Shown here one piece after another: positions 17,396 to 26,356 of a DNA stretch of 64,000 nt; the stretch's first letter is position 1, and each line of letters starts with the position of its first letter. Source of the stretch: Undibacterium hunanense. Lineage in GTDB: Bacteria; Pseudomonadota; Gammaproteobacteria; Burkholderiales; Burkholderiaceae_D. The notes under the pieces were generated by a model that worked only from the letters and a program-made list of their open reading frames with translations, was not told where the DNA came from and did not search any database. Both the position numbers and the translations under genes were made by a program. Location of the stretch: positions 1 to 64,000 of the forward strand of contig NZ_JACOGF010000002.1 of assembly GCF_014284335.1 (NCBI RefSeq). Reading direction: 5' to 3'.

Positions 17396-18259
17396 CTATG
17401 CAGCAAACGCTGTCATTGCGGAGCTTCCACTACTTGCAGCATCAGCGATGAGCGTACGAATCCGGCTGGCGTCTGCACTGGTGCTTGGGTTATACACAAC
17501 CATACCCAAATCGGGACGACCATCGACAGCAAACCCTGAATATTCCAGCTCTATAAGTCCTATGCTTGCATGGTTCAGGCGTTTGATACCTTCTCCATAG
17601 ACACGAACATCCTTGTCTTTCCATAAGGCTTCAAACTCCGGGCTGAGTTTGATCAATTCTTCTACCAGTCGCTGAACTTCAGCGCTCGCTCCTGCGCGCG
17701 TCACGTCAGTCCTGAAAGTGCTGACCACAAAGCGGGCGACGCCTTCCCAGTCTGTCTGTGCACGACGAACACGGGCGTTGCAAAAGATAAGGCGCAGGAT
17801 GTTTCTCTCTTCGGGCGGCAAGCTGCCGTAATCCGTCAGCACCGCTGCTGCGGCCCGGTTCCACGCCACGACATCCCAGGTCGCAGTCCTGATAAAAGCC
17901 GGACTGACTTCCAGCGCATCAAGCAAGCGCTGCAATCGCGGTGTTACCCCTTCGGTGGGCCTGTATTTCACGTCAGGCGGGTGGCCACGGGCAAGCATGA
18001 AAAGATGTTCCCGCTCCTGTTCCGTCAGCATCAGTCCGGCAGCGATACGATTGAGTACATCGACCGATGGTGCGCCTCCCCGACCTTGCTCCAGCCAGGT
18101 ATACCAGGTTGGGCTGATGTTTGAGAGTTGCGCAACTTCTTCCCGTCGCAGCCCTGAAGTACGGCGCCGGATTGTTGAAAAGCCGAAAGTGGCGGGGTCA
18201 ATGCGACTTCTGCGGTCCTTCAGGTAAGACCCGAGTGCACTCTCCGTTTTTTCTGTCAT
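17396..18259 (-). CDS. XRE-family regulator with MmyB-like ligand-binding domain
   Basis: 287 aa. HTH_XRE/HTH_31 in the first ~80 residues (RTSGLRREEVAQLSNISPTWYTWLEQGR), then the PAS-like MmyB ligand-binding domain (TATWDVVAWNRAAAAVL, ERNILRLIFCNARVR). Related proteins bind fatty acyl ligands and repress a divergent oxidoreductase gene. Here the divergent neighbour is an SDR-type enzyme, starting 97 bp away, which is the likely target. Confidence 0.9.
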   Translation of the reverse strand: MTEKTESALGSYLKDRRSRIDPATFGFSTIRRRTSGLRREEVAQLSNISPTWYTWLEQGRGGAPSVDVLNRIAAGLMLTEQEREHLFMLARGHPPDVKYRPTEGVTPRLQRLLDALEVSPAFIRTATWDVVAWNRAAAAVLTDYGSLPPEERNILRLIFCNARVRRAQTDWEGVARFVVSTFRTDVTRAGASAEVQRLVEELIKLSPEFEALWKDKDVRVYGEGIKRLNHASIGLIELEYSGFAVDGRPDLGMVVYNPSTSADASRIRTLIADAASSGSSAMTAFAA

Positions 18260-18356
18260 CGCTATCCAGTTGGTGTTTATACCCCTATAAGGACACTACT
18301 TTAACATAATAGATTGTTGCTGCATGATGGAAACCTGACAACCAAGGAGAACTAAC

Positions 18357-19241
18357 ATGCGTATCTTTCTGACAGGCGCAACCGGATTTATCGGTTCAAA
18401 AATTATCCCTGAACTTATTAACGCGGGACATCAGGTTCTTGGTCTGACCCGTTCCGATGCTGGCGCGCTGGCACTTGCAGAAGCAGGGGCAACAGTACAT
18501 CGCGGCGATATTGAAGACCTGGACAGCCTGCGTGCCGGGGCCGACAAATGTGATGGCGTGATTCACACGGCTTTCGATCATAACTTCCAGCACTTTGTTG
18601 CCAATTGCGATAAAGATCATCGTGTCATCATGGCACTGGGCGAAGTATTGGACGGGTCTGAACGTCCGCTGGTTATTACCTCGGTGACACCGGTAGGTAT
18701 GGCAATCCCTGGCCAGGCTGCCATAGAAGATTATTTCAATCCCGCACACCCTAATCCGCGTAAGGCATCAGAACTGGCAGCGTGGGAATTGCTGCAGCGT
18801 GGAATTCATGTTTCAGCAGTGCGCCTGTCTCAAATACATGATGCGGACAAGCAAGGCCTGGTGACCAGCATGATTGCACTGGCACGCGAAAAGGGGGTGT
18901 CGGCTTACGTAGGCGAAGGACTGAATTGCTGGTCTGCCGCGCATGTTTCAGACACCAGCCGGCTTTACAGACTCGCTCTCGAAAAAGGACAAGCCGGTGC
19001 GCGATATCACGCAACGGCAGAAGAAGCTATCAAGTACAGAGACATTGCAGAAACCATAGGCGAACGCCTTGCCATTCCAGTGCTGAGTCTGTCTAAAGAG
19101 GAGGCTCCCGGACATTTCGGATGGCTGTCAATGTTTGCTGACAAGGACATGTCTGCTACGAGTACAAAAACACGTGAGCTGTTGCAATGGCATCCTACTG
19201 GCCCGGGTTTACTTGAAAGCATCAGGCAAATCAGTCTGTGA
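18357..19241 (+). CDS. SDR-family NAD(P)-dependent epimerase/reductase
   Basis: 294 aa. Extended/atypical SDR with nucleotide-binding motif LTGATGFIGSKI at the N-terminus and DGVIHTAFDH. The usual YxxxK is replaced by a region around HPNPRKASELAAW, as in NmrA/YwnB or dihydroflavonol-reductase-like subgroups. The substrate is unknown. Its start is divergent from the XRE/MmyB regulator and it has a good RBS (AAGGAG). Confidence 0.88.
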   Translation: MRIFLTGATGFIGSKIIPELINAGHQVLGLTRSDAGALALAEAGATVHRGDIEDLDSLRAGADKCDGVIHTAFDHNFQHFVANCDKDHRVIMALGEVLDGSERPLVITSVTPVGMAIPGQAAIEDYFNPAHPNPRKASELAAWELLQRGIHVSAVRLSQIHDADKQGLVTSMIALAREKGVSAYVGEGLNCWSAAHVSDTSRLYRLALEKGQAGARYHATAEEAIKYRDIAETIGERLAIPVLSLSKEEAPGHFGWLSMFADKDMSATSTKTRELLQWHPTGPGLLESIRQISL

Positions 19242-19301
19242 CGGTAAAGTGTGCTTGATGTATGACGTGATATGAAATTTCCTTGAAGGATGAATACCAG
19301 G

Positions 19302-19336
19302 AAAAAGGTCTGTGAATACCATTTCACAGACCTTTT
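19302..19336. terminator. Strong hairpin after the SDR gene, possible terminator
   Basis: Perfect 14-bp stem AAAAGGTCTGTGAA / TTTCACAGACCTTTT with a five-base loop. The A-rich left and T-rich right flanks allow termination on the plus strand. It lies between the SDR gene and the TetR-type gene and overlaps the unneeded 5' extension of the latter's open frame. Confidence 0.75.
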
Positions 19337-19466
19337 GATCAAATGTACTGCATTTTTTGCTGAGTTAAAATACGATGAACTCGTCAGATGCAAGAGTACA
19401 TACAGCCCGGTTCTATTTTATTTTCTGGCGCGTTTTTCTTCCATGCATTCACGGTTTCATACTCTC

Positions 19467-20141
19467 ATGAGCAAACGTCAAAACACCCCTGTTTCTTCAA
19501 GAAAACGGCCGCAACAAAGCCGTTCGGCGGATCTGGTTGCCACTATCCTGGAAGCTGCCCTTCAGGTGTTGCAGCGGGAAGGAGCACAAAAATTTACCAC
19601 GGCCCGGGTGGCAGAAAGAGCAGGCGTCAGCATAGGTTCGGTATATCAATATTTCCCGAATAAAGCGGCGATACTTTTTCGGCTGCAAAGTGATGAATGG
19701 CGGCAGACCGGAGGCATGTTGCGTAATATTCTTCAGGATGCGCAACAGGCACCACTGGAACGGTTGCGTACGCTGGTGCATGCCTTCATCCGTTCAGAAT
19801 GTGAAGAAGCTGATATCCGTGCCGCGCTCACGGATATCGCACCGCTGTATAACGATGATCCGGAAGCACAGGAAGCATGGCTATCCTGGGATCGCACCGT
19901 GCAGATTTTTATTGAAGAATTGCTACCTGCCGCATCCGCTGCCACACGTTCAATTGTTGAAGAACTGATTTCCACTACGCTTAGCAGTGCAGGCGAATAT
20001 GTTTCAGCAAATGGCTATCCTGCTTCCAGGATAGATGCATATGCGGATGCCCTGGCAGACATGTTTTGTGCCTACCTGAGCAATGTCAAAGACAATAATG
20101 AATCAACGATAGCTGTAAACGAAGATCAGAAGCCAGCATGA
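19467..20141 (+). CDS. TetR/AcrR-family transcriptional regulator
   Basis: 224 aa from the ATG at 19467 (MSKRQNTPVSSRKRPQQSRS); a start at 19443 is a close alternative, and the open frame extends to 19290 through a terminator-like hairpin, which argues against the longer form. N-terminal HTH: ADLVATILEAALQVLQREG, FTTARVAERAGVSIGSVYQYFPNKAAIL. The C-terminal ligand domain has the TetR_C type of all-helical composition. It converges with an MFS transporter gene. Confidence 0.9.
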   Translation: MSKRQNTPVSSRKRPQQSRSADLVATILEAALQVLQREGAQKFTTARVAERAGVSIGSVYQYFPNKAAILFRLQSDEWRQTGGMLRNILQDAQQAPLERLRTLVHAFIRSECEEADIRAALTDIAPLYNDDPEAQEAWLSWDRTVQIFIEELLPAASAATRSIVEELISTTLSSAGEYVSANGYPASRIDAYADALADMFCAYLSNVKDNNESTIAVNEDQKPA

Positions 20142-20192
20142 CCGGCCTGATCATTTTTCTTGCAAAGATGAGTAACAAGACAGCAGAGAAAA

Positions 20193-21419
20193 TTAGCTGA
20201 TTTTTTCACCTGCCGATGGTTTCCCCAGCAGACGCACTGCTACCAGCAAAGATAAACCAACCGCAACACCAGCCGCCAGAAACACTGTATGCACGCCCCA
20301 TTGGCCCGCGATGACACCCGCCAGCGGGCTGGCAATACCCAGCGAGATATCCAGAAATGCGACGTAGGCACCCATGGCAACACTGCGGCTTTGTGGTGGT
20401 GCACGACGTGCAGCTTCGACACCAAAACCCGGAAAAGCCAGCGAATAACCAAATCCGCCAAGGGCAACACCTGTGTAGGCAATAGTTGAAGTATCAGCCG
20501 ACCATATCAGCAATAATCCAGCTGCTTCAATCGCGACACTGACCATTGCCACCTTTGCGCCGCCGAGTTTGTCTGGCAGATGTCCAAATAAAAGTCGCGC
20601 AGCGATGAAAGCCAGGCCAAAAGCAGTAAAGGCAAGCGAAGAATTACCCCAGTTCTTTGCAGCAAACAACAATGCAATGAAACCTGTAATCATGCCAAAA
20701 CCTATACTGGCCAGGGCCAAACCCATGCCAGGAATCAATACCAGAGCGAATACTTTATAAAAAGGAATACGCTTGCTTGCCAGTGGTGCTACTGCTGGTA
20801 CAAGGGCTACCATCGCCAGGGCTACAAACGGTATCAAGATCGTGGCAACTGCTATGCCGGCAAACCCAAAATTACCATTCACGACAATACCTGCAGGTGC
20901 ACCCAATGCAAATGCAGCGTACATGGCAATACCAACCCAGGCCATCACCTTGCCAGCGTTTTGTGGGCCCACTAATCCTATTCCCCAACCCAGTGATCCG
21001 GTGACAACCAGGCTTTCGCCTATGGCGAGCACTATACGCCCGGTCAATAATATCCAGACCGATATTGCGGGTGTTGTCACAAAGGGCAGTGATGCCAGAT
21101 AAGCCAGGCCAGAACTGGCGACGATCAATAGCCCAGCAACCACGGCACGCCTGGCACCACGACTATCTGCAAAGTTGCCAGCCCAGGCACGTGACAGCAG
21201 AGCAACTACGAATTGTGCGCCTATGACCAGGCCCACGACCAGAGTACTCATGCCCAGGGTTTCATGCAGGTACAGCGGCAGTACAGGCAACTGCATGCCA
21301 ATGGTCAGAAAACCGATAAAAACGGACAGAGCAAGCGTAAGCAGTTTAAGAAAAACATTGCCGCCAGCTACTGCCTTTGCGGCAGACAAAGGCGACGAAG
21401 ATTGAGAATGTAAAGACAC
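20193..21419 (-). CDS. MFS transporter (YhhS/YfcJ-like)
   Basis: 408 aa, 12 hydrophobic segments. The sequence FIGFLTIGMQLPVLPLYLHETLGMS and GARRAVVAGLLIVA in loop 2-3 (motif A region AGNFADSRGARR) match the YhhS/YfcJ branch of the major facilitator superfamily, annotated as arabinose or drug efflux type. Substrate unassigned. Its promoter must lie in the 21420-21890 region. Confidence 0.88.
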   Translation of the reverse strand: MSLHSQSSSPLSAAKAVAGGNVFLKLLTLALSVFIGFLTIGMQLPVLPLYLHETLGMSTLVVGLVIGAQFVVALLSRAWAGNFADSRGARRAVVAGLLIVASSGLAYLASLPFVTTPAISVWILLTGRIVLAIGESLVVTGSLGWGIGLVGPQNAGKVMAWVGIAMYAAFALGAPAGIVVNGNFGFAGIAVATILIPFVALAMVALVPAVAPLASKRIPFYKVFALVLIPGMGLALASIGFGMITGFIALLFAAKNWGNSSLAFTAFGLAFIAARLLFGHLPDKLGGAKVAMVSVAIEAAGLLLIWSADTSTIAYTGVALGGFGYSLAFPGFGVEAARRAPPQSRSVAMGAYVAFLDISLGIASPLAGVIAGQWGVHTVFLAAGVAVGLSLLVAVRLLGKPSAGEKIS

Positions 21420-21889
21420 GGGAAACTCCAGACATAAAAAAGTAATTAATGCTGGATATAATAAAAGTCTTCATTCGGGTCGAATAGTCGCGTAAGCCAG
21501 GCAGTACAGAACAGCCTTGAAAGCTATGCTGGATGCGGCTTTGCACATTTTTTCATGATCAATTTCGGGGCTTTGTACAACAGCTAGTCGCGTTTTAAAA
21601 GATTGCCAAAATCAGCTATGGACTTGTGTATAAATTTGAAATTTTGATGTGAGGCAGGGTATGGTTTGTTGAAGCTTGTTGATCTGAGCAGATCTGGTTT
21701 GTAAAAAAACAAGAACTTATTTACCTGGTTTTGCCCGGCACTTTAAGCTATGAGCGCCATACGTAAGAAAGATTTTTTACGACATGCATCTAACTGATAC
21801 CTGGTCGTAGCTGTTGATATCTTTCATTTTTTCCACAGACCTGAAGCCATTTCAGGAGGATTCAGGTCTGTCTGGAACTTATACAAAGC
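21420..21889. other. Intergenic region without recognisable gene
   Basis: 470 bp of AT-rich sequence between two leftward genes. I see no conserved ORF. An inverted repeat CAGACCTGAA / TTCAGGTCTG spans 21836-21871 near the 3' end of the DUF2059 gene; it lacks a T-tract, so terminator function is uncertain. Confidence 0.4.
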
Positions 21890-22396
21890 TTACTTTTTGT
21901 TTGCTTTGCCCATATCTTCATCCAGTTCTTTGCCGGCCTGTATTATTTTTTCCATCATGGGGCCCATCAATTTTTGCATGGATGCCATGGATTGCTGCAT
22001 CATCGCCGGCATTTTGCTGACGTAGGATTTACCGGCAGGTGATTTGTAAAAAGCAATAATGCCGTCTACATCTTCCTGGGTCAGGGATTTGCTGTAAATA
22101 TCGATGAACAGGGGTTCCAATTTGTCCCATCCAAATTGTTCCTTGTGGATAATCCGGACTTTATCCCTGAATTTATCCAGCGCTTTTTGACTTTCTGCGT
22201 TCAGTGGCCGGTCTTTGGTTGTCTGTTCCAGCACATTTTTCATCAAACCATCAACCTGTGCTTCGACAGCTTTCAGTATCTGCTGGCTATTTGTCACTAC
22301 CAGCAATTCTTTCAATGAGGCATCAGTCGGTTTTTCTGCATGGGCAGATCCACAAACCAGCAATGCCGACAACAATAATTTTGACCAGAGTTTCAT
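21890..22396 (-). CDS. DUF2059 domain periplasmic protein
   Basis: 168 aa. Signal peptide MKLWSKLLLSALLVCGSAHA-EK. The mature protein is helical with the DUF2059 core around LEPLFIDIYSKSLTQEDVDGIIAFYKSPAGKSYVSKMPAMMQQSM, ending Lys-rich. The family is periplasmic and of unknown function. It forms the left border of the candidate replication origin. Confidence 0.9.
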   Translation of the reverse strand: MKLWSKLLLSALLVCGSAHAEKPTDASLKELLVVTNSQQILKAVEAQVDGLMKNVLEQTTKDRPLNAESQKALDKFRDKVRIIHKEQFGWDKLEPLFIDIYSKSLTQEDVDGIIAFYKSPAGKSYVSKMPAMMQQSMASMQKLMGPMMEKIIQAGKELDEDMGKANKK

Positions 22397-22491
22397 GGAA
22401 ATCTCTTTGTGATTGAACGAGTTACGAATTCTACGGTAGTTCTGGCAAATTGTTTTTTCGATTTTTTTTGCCTGTGGATACCCTTAAATTG

Positions 22492-22582
22492 AATAACTTT
22501 ATATATACATGGTAGTGATTGTTAACGCAGTCACCTGTCTGTGGATAAGTCGGTAAACATCCACAGAATCAAAAGTTTAAGC
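22492..22582 (+). repeat. Origin-module copy 1
   Basis: About 90 bp sharing a block order with copy 2 at 23114-23203: AATAACTT, TATATATACAT, GTAGT-type bases, GTTAACG, TGTGGATAAGT, then TCCACAGAATCAAAAG. Divergence is in the spacers while boxes are kept. Confidence 0.7.
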
Positions 22583-23113
22583 AAATGATAAGGCGGTGAT
22601 AAACCTCTGTATATCCACAGGACAAAATCTGAACAGTAAACCTTGCAGTGAATAATTTCTGGCTTACACACAATGCATACAGTGGATATCAGATGAGTTA
22701 TCCACAAAGTTTTTTTATATTTTGTGGTTTTTCCGCTGAATTTTTTGCAAAAAGACCTGAAATACGGCGTCGCTGAGGAAAATTCTTGATGTAAGCCTGT
22801 TCAATTCCTGGTCAGTGATGCTTTTTGAATAGCAAAAATCGCTTGCATGTCTTCAACGCCAGTCGCTTGTGACCATTTGCTGTGCTGGCAGCTGTTTTTT
22901 TTAGTTTCATCCAGAAGTAAAAACAAGTTTTGGAAAAATTTATCTGAAAATTTGTAAAAGCCTATTTTTTAAGCAGAGGTTTATTCAAATGATGAACAGC
23001 TTTTTTGACTGACTGTTTTGGTTTGTGGAAGAGCTGATTTTTTTATTCAAAGCCCAGGTGTGTTTTTGAAAAAATAAAAAAATATCTCCGGGATGCTTAA
23101 GGCCGTTCAATTA

Positions 23114-23203
23114 AATAACTTAGTTTATATATACATAGTAGTAGTAGTTAACGTCGCGATTTTTTGTGGATAAGTCTGTATTTGTCCACAGAATCAAAAG
23201 CTT
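23114..23203 (+). repeat. Origin-module copy 2
   Basis: Second copy of the module described at 22492-22582, offset by about 622 bp in the same orientation, with the GTA triplet expanded (GTAGTAGTAGTTAACG) and a TTGTCCACA in place of ACATCCACA. Confidence 0.7.
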
Positions 23204-23401
23204 AGTCCATGTATAGATGTTCTTATAAGTCTTGTATGAAAGAAGAACAGTTTTGGGATAAAAATCGGCAGTGGATAAGTAAGGGTGGTTTTGCACAGTT
23301 CATCCTGGGGATATACATAGACTTGTCCACAGGGTTTTTATTGTGTGCTTATTATGTTTACAGTTTTTTTGCGTACTTCAGACTTGTGATCTTGCTACAA
23401 A

Positions 23402-24526
23402 TTACAAATGGTCAGCACGTTTCAGGATAGCCGGGGCACAGTTTTGTAGAATACTGGCAAACAGGCGGGTGGATTGATGGCTGGAGGTGGGCAGGTGCTG
23501 GCTGTAGACCGCTGCATATTCAAGATGGGGGAGACCACCGCGTGCCCGTTTGAACTGGCTGGCACCAGAGCTATAGTGCAGTTTAAGTTGTTTTTCTTTC
23601 GCTTTATGTAATAACAAGGCCATGAGGCGGCGGTATAAACCCAGTTCTTGCGGCAGGCTGGTGTCATAGCCTATCAGTGGTGTAGTGATACAGCCGCTAT
23701 CTGGATGGGCATATAAGCCTATGACGCCGACCAGTTTGCCTTGCCAGCGCAGGGCAAACAATTCGAGAAACCGGGTTTCCAGGCAAAGTTCAAAGAATGC
23801 AAGGCTGAAATCCGGGTTCAGGCAAGAATGCTTATCGATAAACAATTGCCGGAACAACTCGCGCAAAACAGGTAAATCCTGGATCTGTATGGCTTCATGC
23901 GGCAGGATTTCTACCTCGTTATCAGCAAGCAGGCGTGCATCCTGTTTGACGTGATTATGTTTCCAGACTGATTTTTCTTGCGGATCACACAGATATACCA
24001 TGCGCGATGGCAGCATTTGCCAACCGTTGTGGATAAGTTCTTGCGCCAGTGCCGGGTGTAATGCCGGGCAGATATTGCGCATCATTAATGGGCGCTGTGG
24101 ATATTTTTGCAGCAGGTTGTCTGTGGTTTGTTGTACCGCAGTTGCTGACCAGTCCGGATACAGGTTGGTGGATATAAGGTGATTGCCGCAGATGGCTGCC
24201 TGGTCCAGTTTGCTGGCATTCAGCAATGCCGACATGGGGCCGAACAGGGCGCAGGAGAGAAGTTGACCCAGTGCCGCCAGACCAGGGCTTAGCTGGCGCA
24301 GCATTTCCTGGCGGGCATAGCGCAACCAGGTGGAACGCGGGCTGGCGACATAACTGTCTTGCCAGTTGCTGTGGTCAAGCACGCTGACTGGCTGGCTGTG
24401 ACCGGCAATCTCGATTGCATCTATGGCGCAATCGGTATTGCTGACCCAGTGCTGGCCACCCCGGGAACGGGCAGTCAGCAGCCACAGGGCATCAGCCACC
24501 ACATGCGGTGGTAGGGATGTATTCAA
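23402..24526 (-). CDS. GNAT-like acyltransferase-fold protein paired with DUF3419
   Basis: 374 aa. No sharp family signature, but the C-terminal half (FRQLFIDKHSCLNPDFSLAFF, RFLELFALRWQGKLVGVIGLYAH, GLYRRLMALLLHKAKEKQLKLHYSSGASQFKRARGG) follows the pattern of FemAB/GNAT-type N-acyltransferases. It lies 9 bp downstream of the DUF3419 gene on the same strand, so the two are likely translated from one message. Function unknown; a role in modifying the product of the DUF3419 enzyme is inference. Confidence 0.65.
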   Translation of the reverse strand: MNTSLPPHVVADALWLLTARSRGGQHWVSNTDCAIDAIEIAGHSQPVSVLDHSNWQDSYVASPRSTWLRYARQEMLRQLSPGLAALGQLLSCALFGPMSALLNASKLDQAAICGNHLISTNLYPDWSATAVQQTTDNLLQKYPQRPLMMRNICPALHPALAQELIHNGWQMLPSRMVYLCDPQEKSVWKHNHVKQDARLLADNEVEILPHEAIQIQDLPVLRELFRQLFIDKHSCLNPDFSLAFFELCLETRFLELFALRWQGKLVGVIGLYAHPDSGCITTPLIGYDTSLPQELGLYRRLMALLLHKAKEKQLKLHYSSGASQFKRARGGLPHLEYAAVYSQHLPTSSHQSTRLFASILQNCAPAILKRADHL

Positions 24527-24535
24527 GTCTGAAAA

Positions 24536-25750
24536 TCAGTATTTGGTGTACAGGTGCATGCCGCCATAGATGGCGGACCGGTCTGTCTGGTACAGCTTGC
24601 GGTTATGTTCAGCGTCTGTATGCCAGGCGGCCAGTATCTCAGCCGGTAATTGCGCCTCCAGCGGTGATTCGCTGCCGCCGGTACGGAATACGACTTTGGC
24701 ACCCGGTGCTGCCGTGCGGGTGACTTCTTTCCACAGTTCTGTCAGTTGTTGTTGATCCATCCAGTCTTGCGCATCGAGGAAGAGATAGGCATCCATCGAG
24801 CCGCGTGGCTGGCCGAGCAGGAAATCGGTCAGGGTGGTGTGATGTGCATGCAGCCTGTCGATGTTCTGACGCAGGCTGCTGAAATGCTGTTGCTGCAAGT
24901 ACAGGGGCAAAGCAGTTTGCTGCCTGGTGTCATAGCGGCGGCCAAAGGCTTGCTGGGCAAAACAGTTGTGATCCAGCGGGAAATCACAGGCCAGATGGCG
25001 CATTCTTTCCTTGAACAGGACATGCAGCCCTTCCTTGGCATCTTTTTTCAGGGTTTCGAATTGAGATGGCGGAATACCCAGGCTGTACAGGGCCAGTGGC
25101 TGGCTGGCAATCAGACGGAACAGGCGGGTTTCAAATACCGGTGCCACGTGTTGTTCAAACAATTCTGCCTGTTCTTGCAGGTTGCGCGCTTGCATGAGCT
25201 GGCTCATGTCGCCACCCATCAGGCGTACAAAGAAATGAGCAAAACCGATGAAGTTGCCCAGCAGACCATGCTGATAGGCTTCACTGGCAAAGTAATGGTA
25301 ACGTGCCTTGCCGGACAAGGAACGGCTTTCCCAGAAATTGCTGGCATCGTCGGACAGATGATTGCGGATATGTCGCTTATAGCGTTTCAGGTTATCGGCC
25401 TGGTTGGCATTGCCAAGATAGGCCAGTACTGCCTGGTAGTCGGGCAAATGCTTGATAGCCATTTGCTTCATATTGAGCATGGCCAGATGGGCTGCATTCA
25501 GGTCAACGGCATGTACGGCAGCCGGTTCGGCAGACAGATAAGCCAGGGCATTGCAGCCGCCGGAAGAGATGGTCAGGATATTTGCACCTGGCTTGAGTTG
25601 CAGAGCATCCAGATCAGATTGCGGATCTTCCCAGATCTGGGCGTACACCAGGCGGCTGAACCAGTGGGCGAACAGCTTGTCTGCCAGACCTTTGCGGCCG
25701 GACGTGGTGGAATTGAAAACGGCGCTGTCTATCAGGGCTTTGGTGGACAT
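24536..25750 (-). CDS. DUF3419 (BtaA-like) 3-amino-3-carboxypropyl transferase
   Basis: 404 aa from the ATG at 25748-25750, preceded by GGAG; a GTG four codons upstream is open. SAM-binding region ILTISSGGCNALAYL followed by VHAVDLNAAHLAMLNMK. Family hallmarks RLVYAQIWEDPQSDLDAL and DCASNFW-like SDDASNFWESRSLSG are present. BtaA makes diacylglyceryl-homoserine from SAM and diacylglycerol, the first step of betaine lipid synthesis. A BtaB N-methyltransferase is not nearby; instead a GNAT-like gene follows. Confidence 0.82.
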   Translation of the reverse strand: MSTKALIDSAVFNSTTSGRKGLADKLFAHWFSRLVYAQIWEDPQSDLDALQLKPGANILTISSGGCNALAYLSAEPAAVHAVDLNAAHLAMLNMKQMAIKHLPDYQAVLAYLGNANQADNLKRYKRHIRNHLSDDASNFWESRSLSGKARYHYFASEAYQHGLLGNFIGFAHFFVRLMGGDMSQLMQARNLQEQAELFEQHVAPVFETRLFRLIASQPLALYSLGIPPSQFETLKKDAKEGLHVLFKERMRHLACDFPLDHNCFAQQAFGRRYDTRQQTALPLYLQQQHFSSLRQNIDRLHAHHTTLTDFLLGQPRGSMDAYLFLDAQDWMDQQQLTELWKEVTRTAAPGAKVVFRTGGSESPLEAQLPAEILAAWHTDAEHNRKLYQTDRSAIYGGMHLYTKY

Positions 25751-25930
25751 GCTGGTCTCCACTTATGGTTTAGATAAGGAAGACTGTAGGATGTGCAGGT
25801 GACAGGCTGGTGACAGGGAGATGAATTTTCAATGAAAAACAACTAACCATATAAGGATTTGTCACTAAACCACTCCACAGATGTTGTGGTTTCAGTACAG
25901 TTGTTTTTACAGGCCATTTGACCTGTTTTT

Positions 25931-26314
25931 TTAACTGCCACGTTCTGTGGATAACCTGCGGCGGCGTGCCTTGATGAACATCAGTAACTGATAGGCAAAG
26001 TACAGTGAAGCCAGCACCGGCATGGAAGCAACCAGTATCCACAGGCCGCCCGCCAGTGGCACTGGGCCGGACCAGACCTGGATGGCGACATCGGGTTTAT
26101 TGCTTTTTGCTATGGCTTTTTGTTTGGGGGCGTCGATTTGCACACCGCTATTTTGCTTGGGCAGATCTTCCGGGGCGACCACAAAGACGGCCTGGGTGCC
26201 CTGGTTAGCCTTGGCGGGAGGGGCAGCTTTGCCGGCTTCAGCAGCAAAAACGGATACACCTGGCAATGCGGTCAGCAGTGGCAAGGCCAGGATCAGGGCA
26301 AACTTGAGTTTCAT
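25931..26314 (-). CDS. Small exported protein with C-terminal membrane anchor, unknown
   Basis: 127 aa. Signal peptide LILALPLLTALPGVSVFA-AE, a Pro/Ala/Lys-rich middle (GKAAPPAKANQGTQAVFVVAPEDLPKQ), a transmembrane helix around residues 88-112 (GGLWILVASMPVLASLYFAY) and a basic cytoplasmic tail KARRRRLSTERGS. Topology would be periplasmic loop with the tail in the cytoplasm. Not a family I recognise. Confidence 0.65.
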   Translation of the reverse strand: MKLKFALILALPLLTALPGVSVFAAEAGKAAPPAKANQGTQAVFVVAPEDLPKQNSGVQIDAPKQKAIAKSNKPDVAIQVWSGPVPLAGGLWILVASMPVLASLYFAYQLLMFIKARRRRLSTERGS

Positions 26315-26356
26315 TGATGCAATCGGATTAGGGGGATTCTTTACAAGCTGACTATG

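Larger units (their letters stand above)
22397..23401. other. Candidate oriC: gene-free AT-rich region with DnaA-box clusters
   Basis: 1 kb with no plausible gene. Perfect DnaA boxes (TTATCCACA or its complement) are at 22540-22548, 22698-22706 and 23165-23173. One-mismatch boxes are at 22473-22481, 22611-22619, 23182-23190, 23270-23278 and 23323-23331. Two ~90-bp modules repeat (about 22492-22582 and 23114-23203), each having TATATATACAT, a GTAGT-rich stretch, GTTAACG, TGTGGATAAGT and a TCCACAGAATCAAAAG tail. T-rich tracts lie in between. The mnmG-parAB-atp block 28 kb away supports an origin-proximal position. dnaA is not in the window. Confidence 0.6.

Noticed and set aside
19290-19466. 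Upstream extension of the TetR-type gene to 19290
   Set aside because: The extension is Cys/Tyr-rich, unlike the family, and crosses a terminator-like hairpin; starts at 19467 or 19443 fit better.
24746-25777. 343-codon plus-strand frame opposite the DUF3419 gene
   Set aside because: Antisense to a gene with strong family motifs and a good RBS; no recognisable domain of its own.
25895-25930. ACAGG...CCTGTTTTTTT as a terminator
   Set aside because: Stem is only about five base pairs and its T-tract orientation does not suit the leftward genes on either side.
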